From the NCBI RefSeq assembly GCF_016464625.1, contig NZ_JAEAGO010000002.1, forward strand, positions 310,001-374,000: a stretch of 64,000 nucleotides of DNA, read 5' to 3'. This document shows, piece by piece, positions 43,740 through 53,384 of this stretch (the first letter of the stretch is position 1; the number at the start of each line of letters is the position of its first letter). The DNA is from Penaeicola halotolerans. GTDB taxonomy: Bacteria; Bacteroidota; Bacteroidia; Cytophagales; Cyclobacteriaceae. Made by a program: the position numbers and the translations under genes. The notes under the pieces are model-generated. The model saw nothing but the letters and a program-made list of their open reading frames with translations. It was not told where the DNA came from and did not search any database.

Positions 43740-44051
43740 TTAGGCTTGTACGGCTGTCATTTTGTTTACTTTCTTACTGTTTTTGATCTTCTCTATGAAA
43801 ACCTTAGATGGTTTAAAAGAAGGCACAAAGTGCTCATCGATTACAATAGCCGTGTTTTTAGAGATGTTTCTAGCGATTTTTTTAGCTCTCTTCTTGTTGA
43901 TGAAACTACCAAAACCTCTTACGTAGATATTTTCTCCTTCTGCCATTGAGTTCTTTACTACACTAAAGAATGCCTCAACTGTAGTAGCTACATCTTCTTT
44001 CGCTACACCTGTCTTCTCCGCGATTTGCGTGATTACCTCTGCTTTTGTCAC
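43740..44051 (-). CDS. HU/IHF-family DNA-binding protein
   Basis: A 103-residue histone-like protein. MTKAEVITQIAEKTG, AEGENIYVRGFGSF and the DNA-arm region KKRAKKIARNI are the HU family marks; RNISKNTAIVIDEHFVPSFKPS completes the fold. The ~10-residue C-terminal extension (NKMTAVQA) is longer than in E. coli HU. The start codon is GTG. A minus-strand promoter lies 64-71 bp upstream. Likely role: nucleoid architecture. First gene of the unit that ends with rng. Confidence 0.92.
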   Translation of the reverse strand: MTKAEVITQIAEKTGVAKEDVATTVEAFFSVVKNSMAEGENIYVRGFGSFINKKRAKKIARNISKNTAIVIDEHFVPSFKPSKVFIEKIKNSKKVNKMTAVQA

Positions 44052-44114
44052 TTTGCTTAAATTTTAGTTATTTCAACCTTAATATTCTACTAACCAAGTA
44101 TTTTTGGGACTGCA

Positions 44115-44122
44115 AATTTAGA
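44115..44122 (-). promoter_or_regulatory. -7 element upstream of the HU gene
   Basis: Read on the minus strand the bases are TAAATTTG, a full match to TAnnTTTG. A TTG lies 23 bases upstream and a TTT at the ideal 19-base distance, so the -33 element is weaker than consensus. Distance to the GTG start is about 64 bp. Confidence 0.5.
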
Positions 44123-44206
44123 GGATGCTTTCTAATTAAAAAACAAAAGCGCTCAAATTTCCATTAAATCTCTAACGCATATCTCATTCAAAAAATTTCT
44201 TTCTTC

Positions 44207-45286
44207 TTGAATAACAAGCATTTTGCCAAACTCCTCATCGACTGGTATGAGACAAATAAAAGGGCGCTTCCCTGGCGAGAATCATCGGATCCTTATCGGA
44301 TATGGCTTTCTGAGGTCATTTTACAGCAGACGCGTGTAGCGCAGGGGCTTCCCTATTATGAGGCCTTTGTCAGCAAATATCCAAAAGTCGAAGACTTAGC
44401 GGCAGCTCCTGCAGATGAGGTGATGCGTACTTGGCAAGGACTAGGCTACTACAGTCGTGCGAGAAATCTCCATGCTTGTGCCCAGCAAGTGGTCGATTTA
44501 TATGGAGGGAAGTTTCCTGAGACCTATGAGCAACTTTTGCAGCTGAAAGGCATCGGATCTTATACAGCAGCAGCCATTGCTTCTTTTGCTTTTAAGGAAG
44601 TCGTACCAGTTGTAGATGGCAATGTATATAGGGTATTGGCTAGGATATTTGGTATTGAGGCAGATATCGCAGACGCTAAGACTAAGCAAATATTTGAATC
44701 AAAGGCTGCTGAACTCATCAGTCAAGAGCATCCAGATGCCTTCAATCAAGCGATCATGGAGTTTGGAGCCCTTCACTGCACTCCTCACAATCCGCTCTGT
44801 ATGACTTGCCCTTTTCAGCAAGCTTGTGTCGCCTATAGGGGTGGGCTACAGCGTGCCTTACCCGTGAAATCCAAAAAAGTGAAGGTAAGAACGAGGCATT
44901 TTTACTATTTGATCATGAAAGATGAAAAGGAACGGCTACTCGTCAAGCAAAGGCAAGCAGGTGATATCTGGCAGGGATTGTATGACTTTCCCTTGATAGA
45001 AAGTGAGTCGCCATTAGACACAGAGCAGTTGAAGGCAGCACTCAAGACTACTTTTGGTTTAGATAGAGTAACCACAGTGGAGGATGTCGCAGGAAAGACT
45101 TTCAAACATATATTGACACATCAGAGAATATATGCGAGCTTTGTTTCGATTAGTCTGACACAAAGTGACATTTCAAAAATCAATCAAAACCCGCAAATAG
45201 CTCATAATGAGTGGGTAAATGAAGCAAAACTAGAGGAGCTTCCTAAGCCGATTCTAATTGAAAAATTTTTGAAAATAATGATATAG
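44207..45286 (+). CDS. mutY: A/G-specific adenine glycosylase
   Basis: A 359-residue MutY. N-terminal catalytic domain: RALPWRESSDPYRIWLSEVI with LQQTRV, the HhH motif LKGIGSYTAAAIASF and catalytic Asp in VVDGNVYR, and the Fe-S cluster cysteines in CTPHNPLCMTCPFQQAC. The C-terminal NUDIX-like domain (about residues 230-350) reads the 8-oxoG partner. The start is TTG; there is no closer ATG. Next genes are ssb, gldE and gldD, an order known in other Bacteroidota. Confidence 0.95.
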   Translation: MNNKHFAKLLIDWYETNKRALPWRESSDPYRIWLSEVILQQTRVAQGLPYYEAFVSKYPKVEDLAAAPADEVMRTWQGLGYYSRARNLHACAQQVVDLYGGKFPETYEQLLQLKGIGSYTAAAIASFAFKEVVPVVDGNVYRVLARIFGIEADIADAKTKQIFESKAAELISQEHPDAFNQAIMEFGALHCTPHNPLCMTCPFQQACVAYRGGLQRALPVKSKKVKVRTRHFYYLIMKDEKERLLVKQRQAGDIWQGLYDFPLIESESPLDTEQLKAALKTTFGLDRVTTVEDVAGKTFKHILTHQRIYASFVSISLTQSDISKINQNPQIAHNEWVNEAKLEELPKPILIEKFLKIMI

Positions 45287-45298
45287 TGTTTAGATTGT
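45269..45298 (+). promoter_or_regulatory. possible ssb promoter
   Basis: TTG (45269-45271), exactly 19 bases, TAGATTGT (45291-45298); the last two bases of the -7 box differ from TAnnTTTG. It overlaps the end of mutY and lies 39 bp before the ssb ATG. Confidence 0.4.
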
Positions 45299-45336
45299 AA
45301 GACGAAATTTAATTTTTAACCTAAAATCTAAAAGAT

Positions 45337-45768
45337 ATGGCAGGTGTAAACAAAGTAATTTTAGTAGGAAATCTCGGTAAAGACCCTGAGGTAAGACATT
45401 TAGATAATGGGCGTGCAGTGGCTAGTTTTTCTATCGCTACAAGTGAGACTTATAAAAATAAAAGTGGAGAGCGAGTCACCAATACCGAGTGGCACAATGT
45501 GGTACTTTGGAGCCCTTTGGCTGAGATCGCAGAGAAGTATCTTAAAAAGGGAGGCCAAGTCTATATCGAAGGCAAGCTGACGAGCAGATCATATGATGAT
45601 AAGGATGGTAATAAGAAGTATATCACAGAAGTAGTGGGTAGAGAAATGACACTACTAGGCTCTAGAGATAGTGGTGGCAGTTCAGACTCTGATAGTAGTA
45701 GTTCTGTGGCTGCGGCTCCTCAGGTAGATTACTCTGCGGAGAGTGATATCGATGATCTTCCATTTTAA
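45337..45768 (+). CDS. ssb: single-stranded DNA-binding protein
   Basis: A 143-residue SSB. The OB fold starts NKVILVGNLGKDPEVRHLDN; WHNVVLWSPLAEIAEKYLKK and GGQVYIEGKLTSRSYDDKDG follow; the C-terminus ends in the acidic tip DIDDLPF that recruits repair and replication proteins. Tetrameric in the cytoplasm. It lies between mutY and gldE. Confidence 0.96.
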   Translation: MAGVNKVILVGNLGKDPEVRHLDNGRAVASFSIATSETYKNKSGERVTNTEWHNVVLWSPLAEIAEKYLKKGGQVYIEGKLTSRSYDDKDGNKKYITEVVGREMTLLGSRDSGGSSDSDSSSSVAAAPQVDYSAESDIDDLPF

Positions 45769-45810
45769 GTTGATTATTTAGTACCTTTACGAAAAATAAT
45801 AATAACAAGA

Positions 45811-47163
45811 ATGGACGACCCATATCCGAGTATGTTGGTGACTGAGGTTGCAAGCACAAGCTCAGTCACATTTTTCTTTGTAAATAGTCTCATACTCCTC
45901 GTGCTGTTGACTTTATCAGCACTGATCTCAGGCTCTGAGGTTGCATTTTTTTCTTTTAAGCAAGATGATCTCGAAAAGATCAAAGAAGAAGGCACTAGTG
46001 CTGGCACCAAAATCCTTTCTTTACTAGATAGACCTAAACGTTTACTTGCTACGATATTGATCTGGAACAACCTTGTCAACGTAGCGATTGTCACCCTATC
46101 TACCTTCATGACATGGGAGTTTTTTGGCACTCAAACTCCTGAAGGAGCAATTGTTTTAGTGTTGACTGTTGTGATCACATTTGCTATTGTGTTTTTTGGG
46201 GAGATTGTCCCTAAGGTCTATGCCGCACGTAATGGATATGCCTTTGCAGCTGTCACAGCAGGTATGCTTAAGGTGGCTGACAAGATGGTCTATCCCCTAG
46301 CTTGGGTACTGATGAATATCTCCAATGTCATCGAAAAAAGAATAGACCGAAAAGGCTATACCATTTCTGTAAATGAACTTCATCATGCCCTTGAGATGAC
46401 CTCAGATGAAGATACCACCGAAGAGGAAAAAGACATCTTAAAAGGAATTGTGAATTTCAGTACCCTGAATGTCCGCCAAGTCATGCGCTCTAGGGTAGAT
46501 ATCATGGCGGTGGATTTTGAGACAGACTTCCACGAACTGATGGATAAGGTCAATAAATCTGGTTACTCTAGAATACCCGTTTACAGAGAGACTATCGATA
46601 AGATAGAGGGCATTCTCTATATCAAAGACTTACTTCCCTTTATAGAAGAGAATGAGGGTTTTGTATGGCAGGATCTGATCAGGCCTGGTTTTTTTGTGCC
46701 AGAAAACAAGAAAGTAGATGGGTTACTCAAGGACTTCCAAGAGAAGCGCGTACATATGGCCATTGTAGTGGATGAATATGGAGGAACTTCTGGCTTGATT
46801 ACCCTAGAGGACCTCATAGAGGAGATCATCGGTGAGATCAATGATGAGTTTGATGACGAGGATGATGTCAACTACACGAAGTTGGATGAGTCCACGTTTA
46901 TTTTTGAAGGCAAGGTCTCTCTCAATGACTTCTGTAGAAAGATCGATGTATCTTCCAATATCTTTGATGAGGTCAAAGGGGAAAGTGAGTCGCTTGGTGG
47001 TCTGCTACTGGAGCTCAACACTAAACTTCCCAAGTCGGGTACTAAGATCAAGTATGAAGAGTTTGAATTCACCATCTTGGCAGTAGATACTCGTAAGATC
47101 AAAAAGGTCAAAGTGACCATCAAATCAGAAAGTGAGAAGAATTTAGGGCATTACGAAGACTGA
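45811..47163 (+). CDS. gldE: gliding motility-associated protein GldE
   Basis: A 450-residue membrane protein: DUF21/CNNM domain with about four helices (residues 20-190, including GSEVAFFSFKQDDLEK), a pair of CBS domains (about 225-345; MRSRVDIMAVDFETDFHE and VVDEYGGTSGLITLEDLIEE), and a C-terminal CorC/HlyC domain. That is the GldE layout. GldE is linked to gliding in Flavobacterium, partly as a multicopy partner of GldD. The gldD gene follows after 2 bp. Confidence 0.92.
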   Translation: MDDPYPSMLVTEVASTSSVTFFFVNSLILLVLLTLSALISGSEVAFFSFKQDDLEKIKEEGTSAGTKILSLLDRPKRLLATILIWNNLVNVAIVTLSTFMTWEFFGTQTPEGAIVLVLTVVITFAIVFFGEIVPKVYAARNGYAFAAVTAGMLKVADKMVYPLAWVLMNISNVIEKRIDRKGYTISVNELHHALEMTSDEDTTEEEKDILKGIVNFSTLNVRQVMRSRVDIMAVDFETDFHELMDKVNKSGYSRIPVYRETIDKIEGILYIKDLLPFIEENEGFVWQDLIRPGFFVPENKKVDGLLKDFQEKRVHMAIVVDEYGGTSGLITLEDLIEEIIGEINDEFDDEDDVNYTKLDESTFIFEGKVSLNDFCRKIDVSSNIFDEVKGESESLGGLLLELNTKLPKSGTKIKYEEFEFTILAVDTRKIKKVKVTIKSESEKNLGHYED

Positions 47164-47165
47164 AG

Positions 47166-47747
47166 ATGAGAAGTGTGAAGCGATATTTAGTAGCCGTTGT
47201 GTTACTGATTTTGAGTGTGTCTTGCGAGGAGGACTACCTGCCTAAGCCAAAAGGATATAATAGGATCGATCTTCCTGACCATCGTTTTGAGCCGCTTTTG
47301 GGGAGTTTTCCTTATACTTTAGAAAAGTCTCAGCTAGCTACTTTCGTCCCAGACACTAGCCGATATAGTGAGCCTGGCTGGGGGAATATCCGCTATGAGC
47401 TTTTTGATGCGGAGATTAATCTGACCTATAAAAAGATCAAGGATAAGCAAAGTCTCAAAGACTACATGGAAGATTCGTACAAGCTTACCTCCAAGCATCA
47501 AGTCCGAGCTTATGCCATAGAAGAACGTGCTCTGATGACCCCTCAGGGATACACAGGGGTAGTATCAGAGCTCGAAGGACAAGTGCCCACTCAGTTTCAG
47601 TTTTATCTGACAGACTCTACAGAGAACTTCATCAGAGGGGCTTTGTATTTTAATACCGCTATGAAAAACGATTCGCTCGCGCCAGTGATCGAATACATCA
47701 AAGTCGATATGGCACATCTGATGAACACGCTCAAGTGGAAAGAGTAG
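47166..47747 (+). CDS. gldD: gliding motility lipoprotein GldD
   Basis: A 193-residue lipoprotein: signal peptide with lipobox SVSC (Cys20), then KPKGYNRIDLPDHRFEPL, which is the GldD hallmark. GldD is required for gliding and type IX secretion in Flavobacterium. The gene directly follows gldE, the order expected in gliding Bacteroidota. Length matches the family. Confidence 0.92.
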   Translation: MRSVKRYLVAVVLLILSVSCEEDYLPKPKGYNRIDLPDHRFEPLLGSFPYTLEKSQLATFVPDTSRYSEPGWGNIRYELFDAEINLTYKKIKDKQSLKDYMEDSYKLTSKHQVRAYAIEERALMTPQGYTGVVSELEGQVPTQFQFYLTDSTENFIRGALYFNTAMKNDSLAPVIEYIKVDMAHLMNTLKWKE

Positions 47748-47831
47748 TTTTCCAGAGCAATTTCTAAGCATCCCCTCTTCCTTCCTATCAAATCTTTCTT
47801 AGATTAGTATTTCTATTCAAAAGGATATTTA

Positions 47832-49925
47832 GTGGCGAGTTTTTTTGATACCAGCATCGAGTACATCAAGGGGGTTGGTCCCCAAAAGGCACAGTTGCTC
47901 AACAAAGAGCTGAATATCTTCACCTATGCTGATCTGCTTCAATACTATCCTTTTAGATATGAAGACCGCACGAAATTTTACAAGATCAATGAACTCCATG
48001 GAGAGCTCTCTGGTGTACAGATCAAAGGGACTATCAGACAAGTAGAAACGATCGGAGAAGGCAGGAAAAAGCGACTTGTTGCACACTTCCAAGATGAAAC
48101 AGGTCAGATAGAGCTTGTTTGGTTCAAAGGGATCCAATGGGTGCTTAAAAAAATTAGTTTAAAGACACAGTATGTCGTTTTTGGTAAACCCACGGAGTTT
48201 AATAGAAAGATCAACATAGCTCACCCTGAGTTGGAAGTATACGTACCTGCTGCCGAGCAGCGAAGCTTTCATCAGCCAGTATATAATACCACAGAGAAAC
48301 TCAAAGCCAAATACATAGACAGCAAGGCGATCAGTAAGATGATGGCCGAACTGGTGCGAGCGGCTTTGCCTCAGCTACAGGAGACACTCAGTCCTGATAT
48401 TCTCGCCCAATACAAGCTCATGTCCAAGGCAGAGAGCATTCGGCAGATTCATTTTCCCCAAGGAGAGGAACTACTCAACAGGGCGCGCTTTAGACTGAAG
48501 TTTGAAGAGTTTTTTTATGTCCAACTGAGGTTACTCAAGCTTAAGCTCACACGAACCGAAAAATACAAAGGGCAAGTACTTGCTGACACCCAGCTGCTCA
48601 ATACTTTTTATAAAGATCACTTGCCATTTGAGTTGACTGGCGCACAAAAGCGTGTGATCAAAGAAGCTTATGCAGACATGCGCTCTGGCAAGCAGATGAA
48701 TAGACTGGTACAAGGAGACGTAGGAAGCGGTAAAACCATGGTGGCGTTTATCTGCATGTTGCTGTCGGTGAGTTCTGGAGCACAAACATGCTTGATGGCG
48801 CCTACGGAGATACTTGCTCAGCAACATTATATTGGCTTGAAGGAATATGCAGATATGCTCGGCTTGAAGATAGCCCTGCTCACAGGCTCTGTCAGGACAA
48901 AGGCACGAAGAGAGATCCACGCTGGCTTGGAGTCTGGGGCACTCCATATTTTGATTGGTACGCATGCCTTGCTAGAAGATAAGGTACAGTTTAAAAACCT
49001 CGGCTTGGCGGTAGTAGATGAGCAGCATCGTTTTGGTGTAGCTCAACGTGCTAAGCTTTGGACCAAAAATGAAAACTACTATCCACATGTCTTGGTCATG
49101 ACGGCTACTCCGATACCAAGAACTTTAGCCATGACACTCTATGGAGACTTAGACCTATCGGTCATAGATGAGTTGCCCGCTGGCAGAAAGCCGATTCAGA
49201 CAGTACATCGGTATGAAAAGGACAGATTGCGTGTCTTTGGTTTTATCAAAGAAGAGATAGAAAAAGGCAGACAAGTATACATCGTCTATCCACTCATAGA
49301 AGAGTCCGCCACGCTAGATCTCAAGCATGTGCACGATGGTTATGAGAGCATCACGAGACATTTTCCCCAGTATCCTGTCAGCATTGTGCATGGGGATATG
49401 AAGTCAGAGGCGAAAGACTTTGAGATGCAGCGCTTCATCAAAGGCGAGACTAAAATCATGGTCGCTACTACAGTGATAGAAGTCGGGGTCAATGTACCTA
49501 ATGCATCTGTGATGATCATAGAAAATGCAGAGCGATTTGGCTTGGCACAGCTTCATCAGTTGAGAGGTCGCGTGGGTCGTGGCGCAGAGCAGTCCTATTG
49601 TATCCTGATGACTAAGTATGAACTGTCCAAAGATGGTAAAACGAGAATCGGTACCATGGTCAGGACAAATAATGGTTTTGAGATAGCCGATGTAGACCTT
49701 CACCTCAGAGGGCCTGGAGATCTGATGGGGACTCAGCAGAGTGGGATTGCAGATCTACTCATCGCTGATATCAGTAAGGATGGACCTATATTATCGCTTG
49801 CAAGAGATGCCGCTACAGCAGTTTTGGAGGCAGACCCACAACTTGCCAAACCAGAAAATCAAGCGATACTTCGTCAGGTAAGAAGCATCAAGAAGCACAC
49901 AGTCAATTGGAGTCGGATTAGTTGA
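47832..49925 (+). CDS. recG: ATP-dependent DNA helicase RecG
   Basis: A 697-residue superfamily 2 helicase with the RecG wedge domain (OB fold, about residues 60-150) and helicase motifs: QGDVGSGKTMVAFICM (Walker A), VVDEQHRFGVAQR (DEQH box), MTATPIPRTLAMTLYGDLDL, and GRVGRG (motif VI). It remodels stalled forks and Holliday junctions. The start codon is GTG at 47832. Confidence 0.96.
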   Translation: MASFFDTSIEYIKGVGPQKAQLLNKELNIFTYADLLQYYPFRYEDRTKFYKINELHGELSGVQIKGTIRQVETIGEGRKKRLVAHFQDETGQIELVWFKGIQWVLKKISLKTQYVVFGKPTEFNRKINIAHPELEVYVPAAEQRSFHQPVYNTTEKLKAKYIDSKAISKMMAELVRAALPQLQETLSPDILAQYKLMSKAESIRQIHFPQGEELLNRARFRLKFEEFFYVQLRLLKLKLTRTEKYKGQVLADTQLLNTFYKDHLPFELTGAQKRVIKEAYADMRSGKQMNRLVQGDVGSGKTMVAFICMLLSVSSGAQTCLMAPTEILAQQHYIGLKEYADMLGLKIALLTGSVRTKARREIHAGLESGALHILIGTHALLEDKVQFKNLGLAVVDEQHRFGVAQRAKLWTKNENYYPHVLVMTATPIPRTLAMTLYGDLDLSVIDELPAGRKPIQTVHRYEKDRLRVFGFIKEEIEKGRQVYIVYPLIEESATLDLKHVHDGYESITRHFPQYPVSIVHGDMKSEAKDFEMQRFIKGETKIMVATTVIEVGVNVPNASVMIIENAERFGLAQLHQLRGRVGRGAEQSYCILMTKYELSKDGKTRIGTMVRTNNGFEIADVDLHLRGPGDLMGTQQSGIADLLIADISKDGPILSLARDAATAVLEADPQLAKPENQAILRQVRSIKKHTVNWSRIS

Positions 49926-50008
49926 TACGAGATCTGTCTTTCAAATCATTTCGTCTGATGCTTTACACAAAAATTATTACATTTGCCGACAATAAAATTT
50001 AGAAGCAA

Positions 50009-51394
50009 GTGACTTTAATCAAATCAATATCAGGCATCAGAGGTACCATCGGAGGAAAAGTGGGTGATGCATTGACTCCACTAGATGTGGTGAAATTTAC
50101 CGCTGCTTACGGTACTTGGATCAAGCAAAATTCGAACAATCATAGAATAGTCATCGGAAGAGATGCCCGTATCTCGGGTGAGATGGTCTCTAAATTGGTG
50201 GCAGGTACACTACAAGGACTTGGTATCGATGTGATCGACCTAGACTTATCCACTACGCCTACTGTAGAGATCGCAGTTCCTGAGGAAAATGCTGGTGGAG
50301 GAATCATCCTCACAGCTAGTCATAACCCTATTCAGTGGAATGCGCTCAAGCTACTCAATAGCAAAGGAGAGTTTATCTCAGATGCAGAGGGAAAAGCTAT
50401 TTTGGAGATTGCAGAAAGAGAAGCCTTTGATTTTGTAGAGGTGAAAAAGCTAGGAAGCTATCAGCGACTTGATGGCTATTTTGAAAAGCATATTGAAAAA
50501 GTACTGGCACTACCACTCGTAGATGTAGAGGCGATCCGTGCTAAAAACTTTCGTGTAGTGATAGACTGTGTCAACTCCACGGGAGGTATCGTACTTCCCA
50601 TGCTACTCAAAGCACTTGGCGTCACAGATGTGAAAGAGCTATACTGTAAGCCTGATGGGCATTTTCCACACAATCCTGAGCCACTACCTGAGAACCTCAG
50701 AGAGATCTCTAAAGTACTCGAGCAAGGTAAATATGACCTTGGAATCGTAGTAGATCCAGATGTAGACAGATTGGCCTTGCTGTCTGAGGACGGGACACCT
50801 TTTGGCGAAGAATACACACTAGTAGCAGTAGCTGACTATGTACTTCAGCATACTAAAGGTAATACCGTCTCTAACTTGTCTTCTACCCGAGCACTCAAAG
50901 ATGTCACCCTAAAACATGGCGGAAACTATGAAGCAGCGGCTGTTGGAGAGGTAAATGTGGTCAACAAAATGAAGGAGACTAATGCCATCATCGGAGGAGA
51001 AGGTAATGGAGGCGTGATCTATCCTGAGTCTCACTATGGTAGAGATGCTTTGGTGGGTATTGCGCTTTTCTTGACACACCTGGCTAAGTATGGCAAGCGC
51101 GTATCCATGTTGAGAGCGTCTTACCCTAATTACCATATTTCTAAAAATAAGATCGAGCTTACGCCTAGCATTGATGTGGATGATATTCTTTTAAAGATCA
51201 AAAAGAAATATGCCAAGCAGCCAATCAATGACATTGATGGAGTGAAGATAGAGTTTGATAAAGAGTGGGTACATCTCAGAAAGTCTAATACTGAGCCAAT
51301 CATCAGGATTTATTCAGAATCAGAGACAGAGGCTACAGCAGATTATTTAGCTAATAAGATCATTCAGGATATCAAGGAGATCATTTCTCAATGA
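50009..51394 (+). CDS. glmM: phosphoglucosamine mutase
   Basis: A 461-residue alpha-D-phosphohexomutase. The phosphoserine loop is LTASHNPIQWNALK, the metal loop DPDVDRLAL, sugar-binding GEGNGGVIYPESHYGRDAL, and phosphate-binding RKSNTEPIIRIY. It converts glucosamine-6-P to glucosamine-1-P for cell-wall precursors; phosphomannomutase or phosphoglucomutase activity is also possible. The start is GTG, 83 bp after recG. Confidence 0.88.
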   Translation: MTLIKSISGIRGTIGGKVGDALTPLDVVKFTAAYGTWIKQNSNNHRIVIGRDARISGEMVSKLVAGTLQGLGIDVIDLDLSTTPTVEIAVPEENAGGGIILTASHNPIQWNALKLLNSKGEFISDAEGKAILEIAEREAFDFVEVKKLGSYQRLDGYFEKHIEKVLALPLVDVEAIRAKNFRVVIDCVNSTGGIVLPMLLKALGVTDVKELYCKPDGHFPHNPEPLPENLREISKVLEQGKYDLGIVVDPDVDRLALLSEDGTPFGEEYTLVAVADYVLQHTKGNTVSNLSSTRALKDVTLKHGGNYEAAAVGEVNVVNKMKETNAIIGGEGNGGVIYPESHYGRDALVGIALFLTHLAKYGKRVSMLRASYPNYHISKNKIELTPSIDVDDILLKIKKKYAKQPINDIDGVKIEFDKEWVHLRKSNTEPIIRIYSESETEATADYLANKIIQDIKEIISQ

Positions 51395-51455
51395 TACTTA
51401 AACAATAATGCTCAAAGGGATAACCTCCTTTGGGCAGGAATCAAAACAAACAACA

Positions 51456-52592
51456 ATGAGAGTATATCTAGACAATGCAGCAACAACTCCCATCGATGAG
51501 CGTGTCATCGAGGCGATGATTCCTTATATGAGGGATCACTATGGCAATCCATCTTCAGTACACGGACATGGTAGAGAAGTGCGCACTGGTCTGGAGCGCG
51601 CTCGTAAAAAAGTAGCCGAACTACTCAATGTAACTCCAGGTGAGATATTCTTCACCTCAGGAGGTACTGAAGCGGATAATACGGCTATTGTCTGTAGTAT
51701 AGATACTTATGACATCAAGCATGCGATCACTTCACCTCTTGAGCATCATGCGGTTTTACATACTTTAGAGCACTTGGCTAAGATCGGTAAGGTCAAGTTG
51801 AGTCTAGTAGAGATCAATGAGAAAGGGGAAATTGACCTAGCTCATTTGGAACAATTGCTCAAGACGAATGACAAAACACTCGTTTCCCTCATGCATGCGA
51901 ACAATGAGATCGGTAATCTGAATGACCTTCAGAAAATCGGTGAGATCTGTAGTCGCTATGATGCTTATTTTCATTCTGATACCGTACAGACGATGGGACA
52001 TTATGTGCATGACCTAAAGCAACTACCTGTAGATGCGATCGTGGGCGCAGGACATAAGTTTCATGGGCCAAAAGGCACAGGATTTCTCTATATCAGAAAA
52101 GATAAAAAAATACATCCTTTCATACATGGTGGTTCGCAGGAGCGCAACATGCGTGGAGGAACGGAGAATGTCTATGGCATCATTGGACTTGCTAAGGCAT
52201 TAGAGTTGGCCTATGAAGACATGTCTGCTCATCAAGCACACGTGGAGTCTCTTAAGCAGCATATGATCAATCGCCTACGAGAGATCGTGCCTGGTGTGAC
52301 TTTTAATGGGCTTTCTGGAGATCTCCAAAAGAGCCTTTATACGGTGCTGAATGTAAGCTTTCCTCCGTCAGAGGATAGCGGCATGTTACTCTTCAATTTG
52401 GATTTGGCGGGTATTTCAGCGTCAGGTGGAAGCGCCTGTAGCAGTGGTGCGACTGTAGGGTCTCATGTTTTGAGGGCACTAGGACATCAGCCTGAGCGAG
52501 CGGCTGTGAGATTTTCTTTTTCACGAAACAATAAGATAGAAGAGATAGACTATGTGCTAGAAAAGCTCAAAGAGCAGTATGTGATGGCATAG
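51456..52592 (+). CDS. cysteine desulfurase, NifS/IscS type
   Basis: About 378 residues: MRVYLDNAATTPIDERVI start, PLP-lysine in GAGHKFHGPKGTGFLYIRK, and the loop with the catalytic cysteine SASGGSACSSGA. It removes sulfur from cysteine for Fe-S cluster or thio-RNA synthesis. No isc or suf partner adjoins it. The frame extends to 51408, but the ATG at 51456 gives the family's N-terminus. Terminator follows. Confidence 0.92.
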   Translation: MRVYLDNAATTPIDERVIEAMIPYMRDHYGNPSSVHGHGREVRTGLERARKKVAELLNVTPGEIFFTSGGTEADNTAIVCSIDTYDIKHAITSPLEHHAVLHTLEHLAKIGKVKLSLVEINEKGEIDLAHLEQLLKTNDKTLVSLMHANNEIGNLNDLQKIGEICSRYDAYFHSDTVQTMGHYVHDLKQLPVDAIVGAGHKFHGPKGTGFLYIRKDKKIHPFIHGGSQERNMRGGTENVYGIIGLAKALELAYEDMSAHQAHVESLKQHMINRLREIVPGVTFNGLSGDLQKSLYTVLNVSFPPSEDSGMLLFNLDLAGISASGGSACSSGATVGSHVLRALGHQPERAAVRFSFSRNNKIEEIDYVLEKLKEQYVMA

Positions 52593-52614
52593 TCTATTGC
52601 TGTGATATTATCAA

Positions 52615-52656
52615 AAAGGCTGCTTTAGTGAAGATAGAGCAGCCTTTATTTTTTTG
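52615..52656 (+). terminator. terminator after the cysteine desulfurase gene
   Basis: AAAGGCTGCT (52615-52624) pairs with AGCAGCCTTT (52638-52647), followed by ATTTTTTT. Confidence 0.83.
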
Positions 52657-52787
52657 ATTAAGCCCCTCTATAGCATTTAAGTGACACCTCTTTTTTTGTT
52701 ATGCGCTGATTTTCAGCTGCTTTAGTGAAAATATATGAATAATAGATTAAATTAGGGCTTCCACTATCATCCACTAAACCAAGACAA

Positions 52788-53327
52788 ATGAAAGTACTAA
52801 AAAAGATTTTGATCGTGTTGCTAAGCCTTTTACTGATAGTAATTGCAGCTAGCTATGTGGTGACTACCTCTTATCAAGTAGAAAGAGAGATAGTCATCGA
52901 TGAGCCCAGAGAGGCGCTTTTTGATTATTTGGTTTTGCTTAAAAATCAATCAGCATTCAGTAAGTGGGATAAAATGGATCCCAATATGAAGAGAACTGAA
53001 GCGGGTACTGATGGTCAGATAGGCTTCATGGTAGGCTGGGAGAGTGAAGATCCTAATGTAGGCAAGGGGGAACAAGAAATTATTGGGATTCAAGCTGGAG
53101 AGAGGATTGATTATGAGCTTCGCTTTGTAGAGCCATTTGAGTCAACAGATAAAGCTTATTTGAAGCTTTCATCAGTAAGTGAAAATCAAACAAAAGTAGC
53201 TTGGGGAATTTATGGCAATATGCCTAGACCGTATAATCTGATGAGTCTCTTTATGTCTATGGAAGATATGCTCGGTCCAGATCTTGACGAGGGCTTGCAA
53301 AATTTGAAACAGCTTAGAGAAAATTAA
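52788..53327 (+). CDS. SRPBCC family protein
   Basis: A 179-residue protein with an N-terminal membrane helix (about 6-25), then a START/Bet v1-like SRPBCC domain: YQVEREIVIDEPREALFDYL and FSKWDKMDPNMKRTEAGTDG. The fold makes a deep hydrophobic pocket for lipids or aromatic molecules; ligand unknown. The anchor suggests the domain faces the periplasm. Single gene, sharing a terminator with the S9 peptidase. Confidence 0.83.
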   Translation: MKVLKKILIVLLSLLLIVIAASYVVTTSYQVEREIVIDEPREALFDYLVLLKNQSAFSKWDKMDPNMKRTEAGTDGQIGFMVGWESEDPNVGKGEQEIIGIQAGERIDYELRFVEPFESTDKAYLKLSSVSENQTKVAWGIYGNMPRPYNLMSLFMSMEDMLGPDLDEGLQNLKQLREN

Positions 53328-53342
53328 AAAGTATTTCTCTTT

Positions 53343-53384
53343 AAAAATTGAGCCTCGCTGATCATTCAGCGAGGCTCTTGTATT
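53343..53384. terminator. bidirectional intrinsic terminator
   Basis: GAGCCTCGCTGA (53350-53361) pairs perfectly over 12 bp with TCAGCGAGGCTC (53366-53377), loop TCAT, with A-rich left and T-rich right flanks. Confidence 0.85.

Noticed and set aside
52616-52732. 14-bp direct repeat GCTGCTTTAGTGAA at 52619 and 52716
   Set aside because: The first copy is part of a terminator stem and loop; with one further copy only, chance or a tiny local duplication is enough to explain it.
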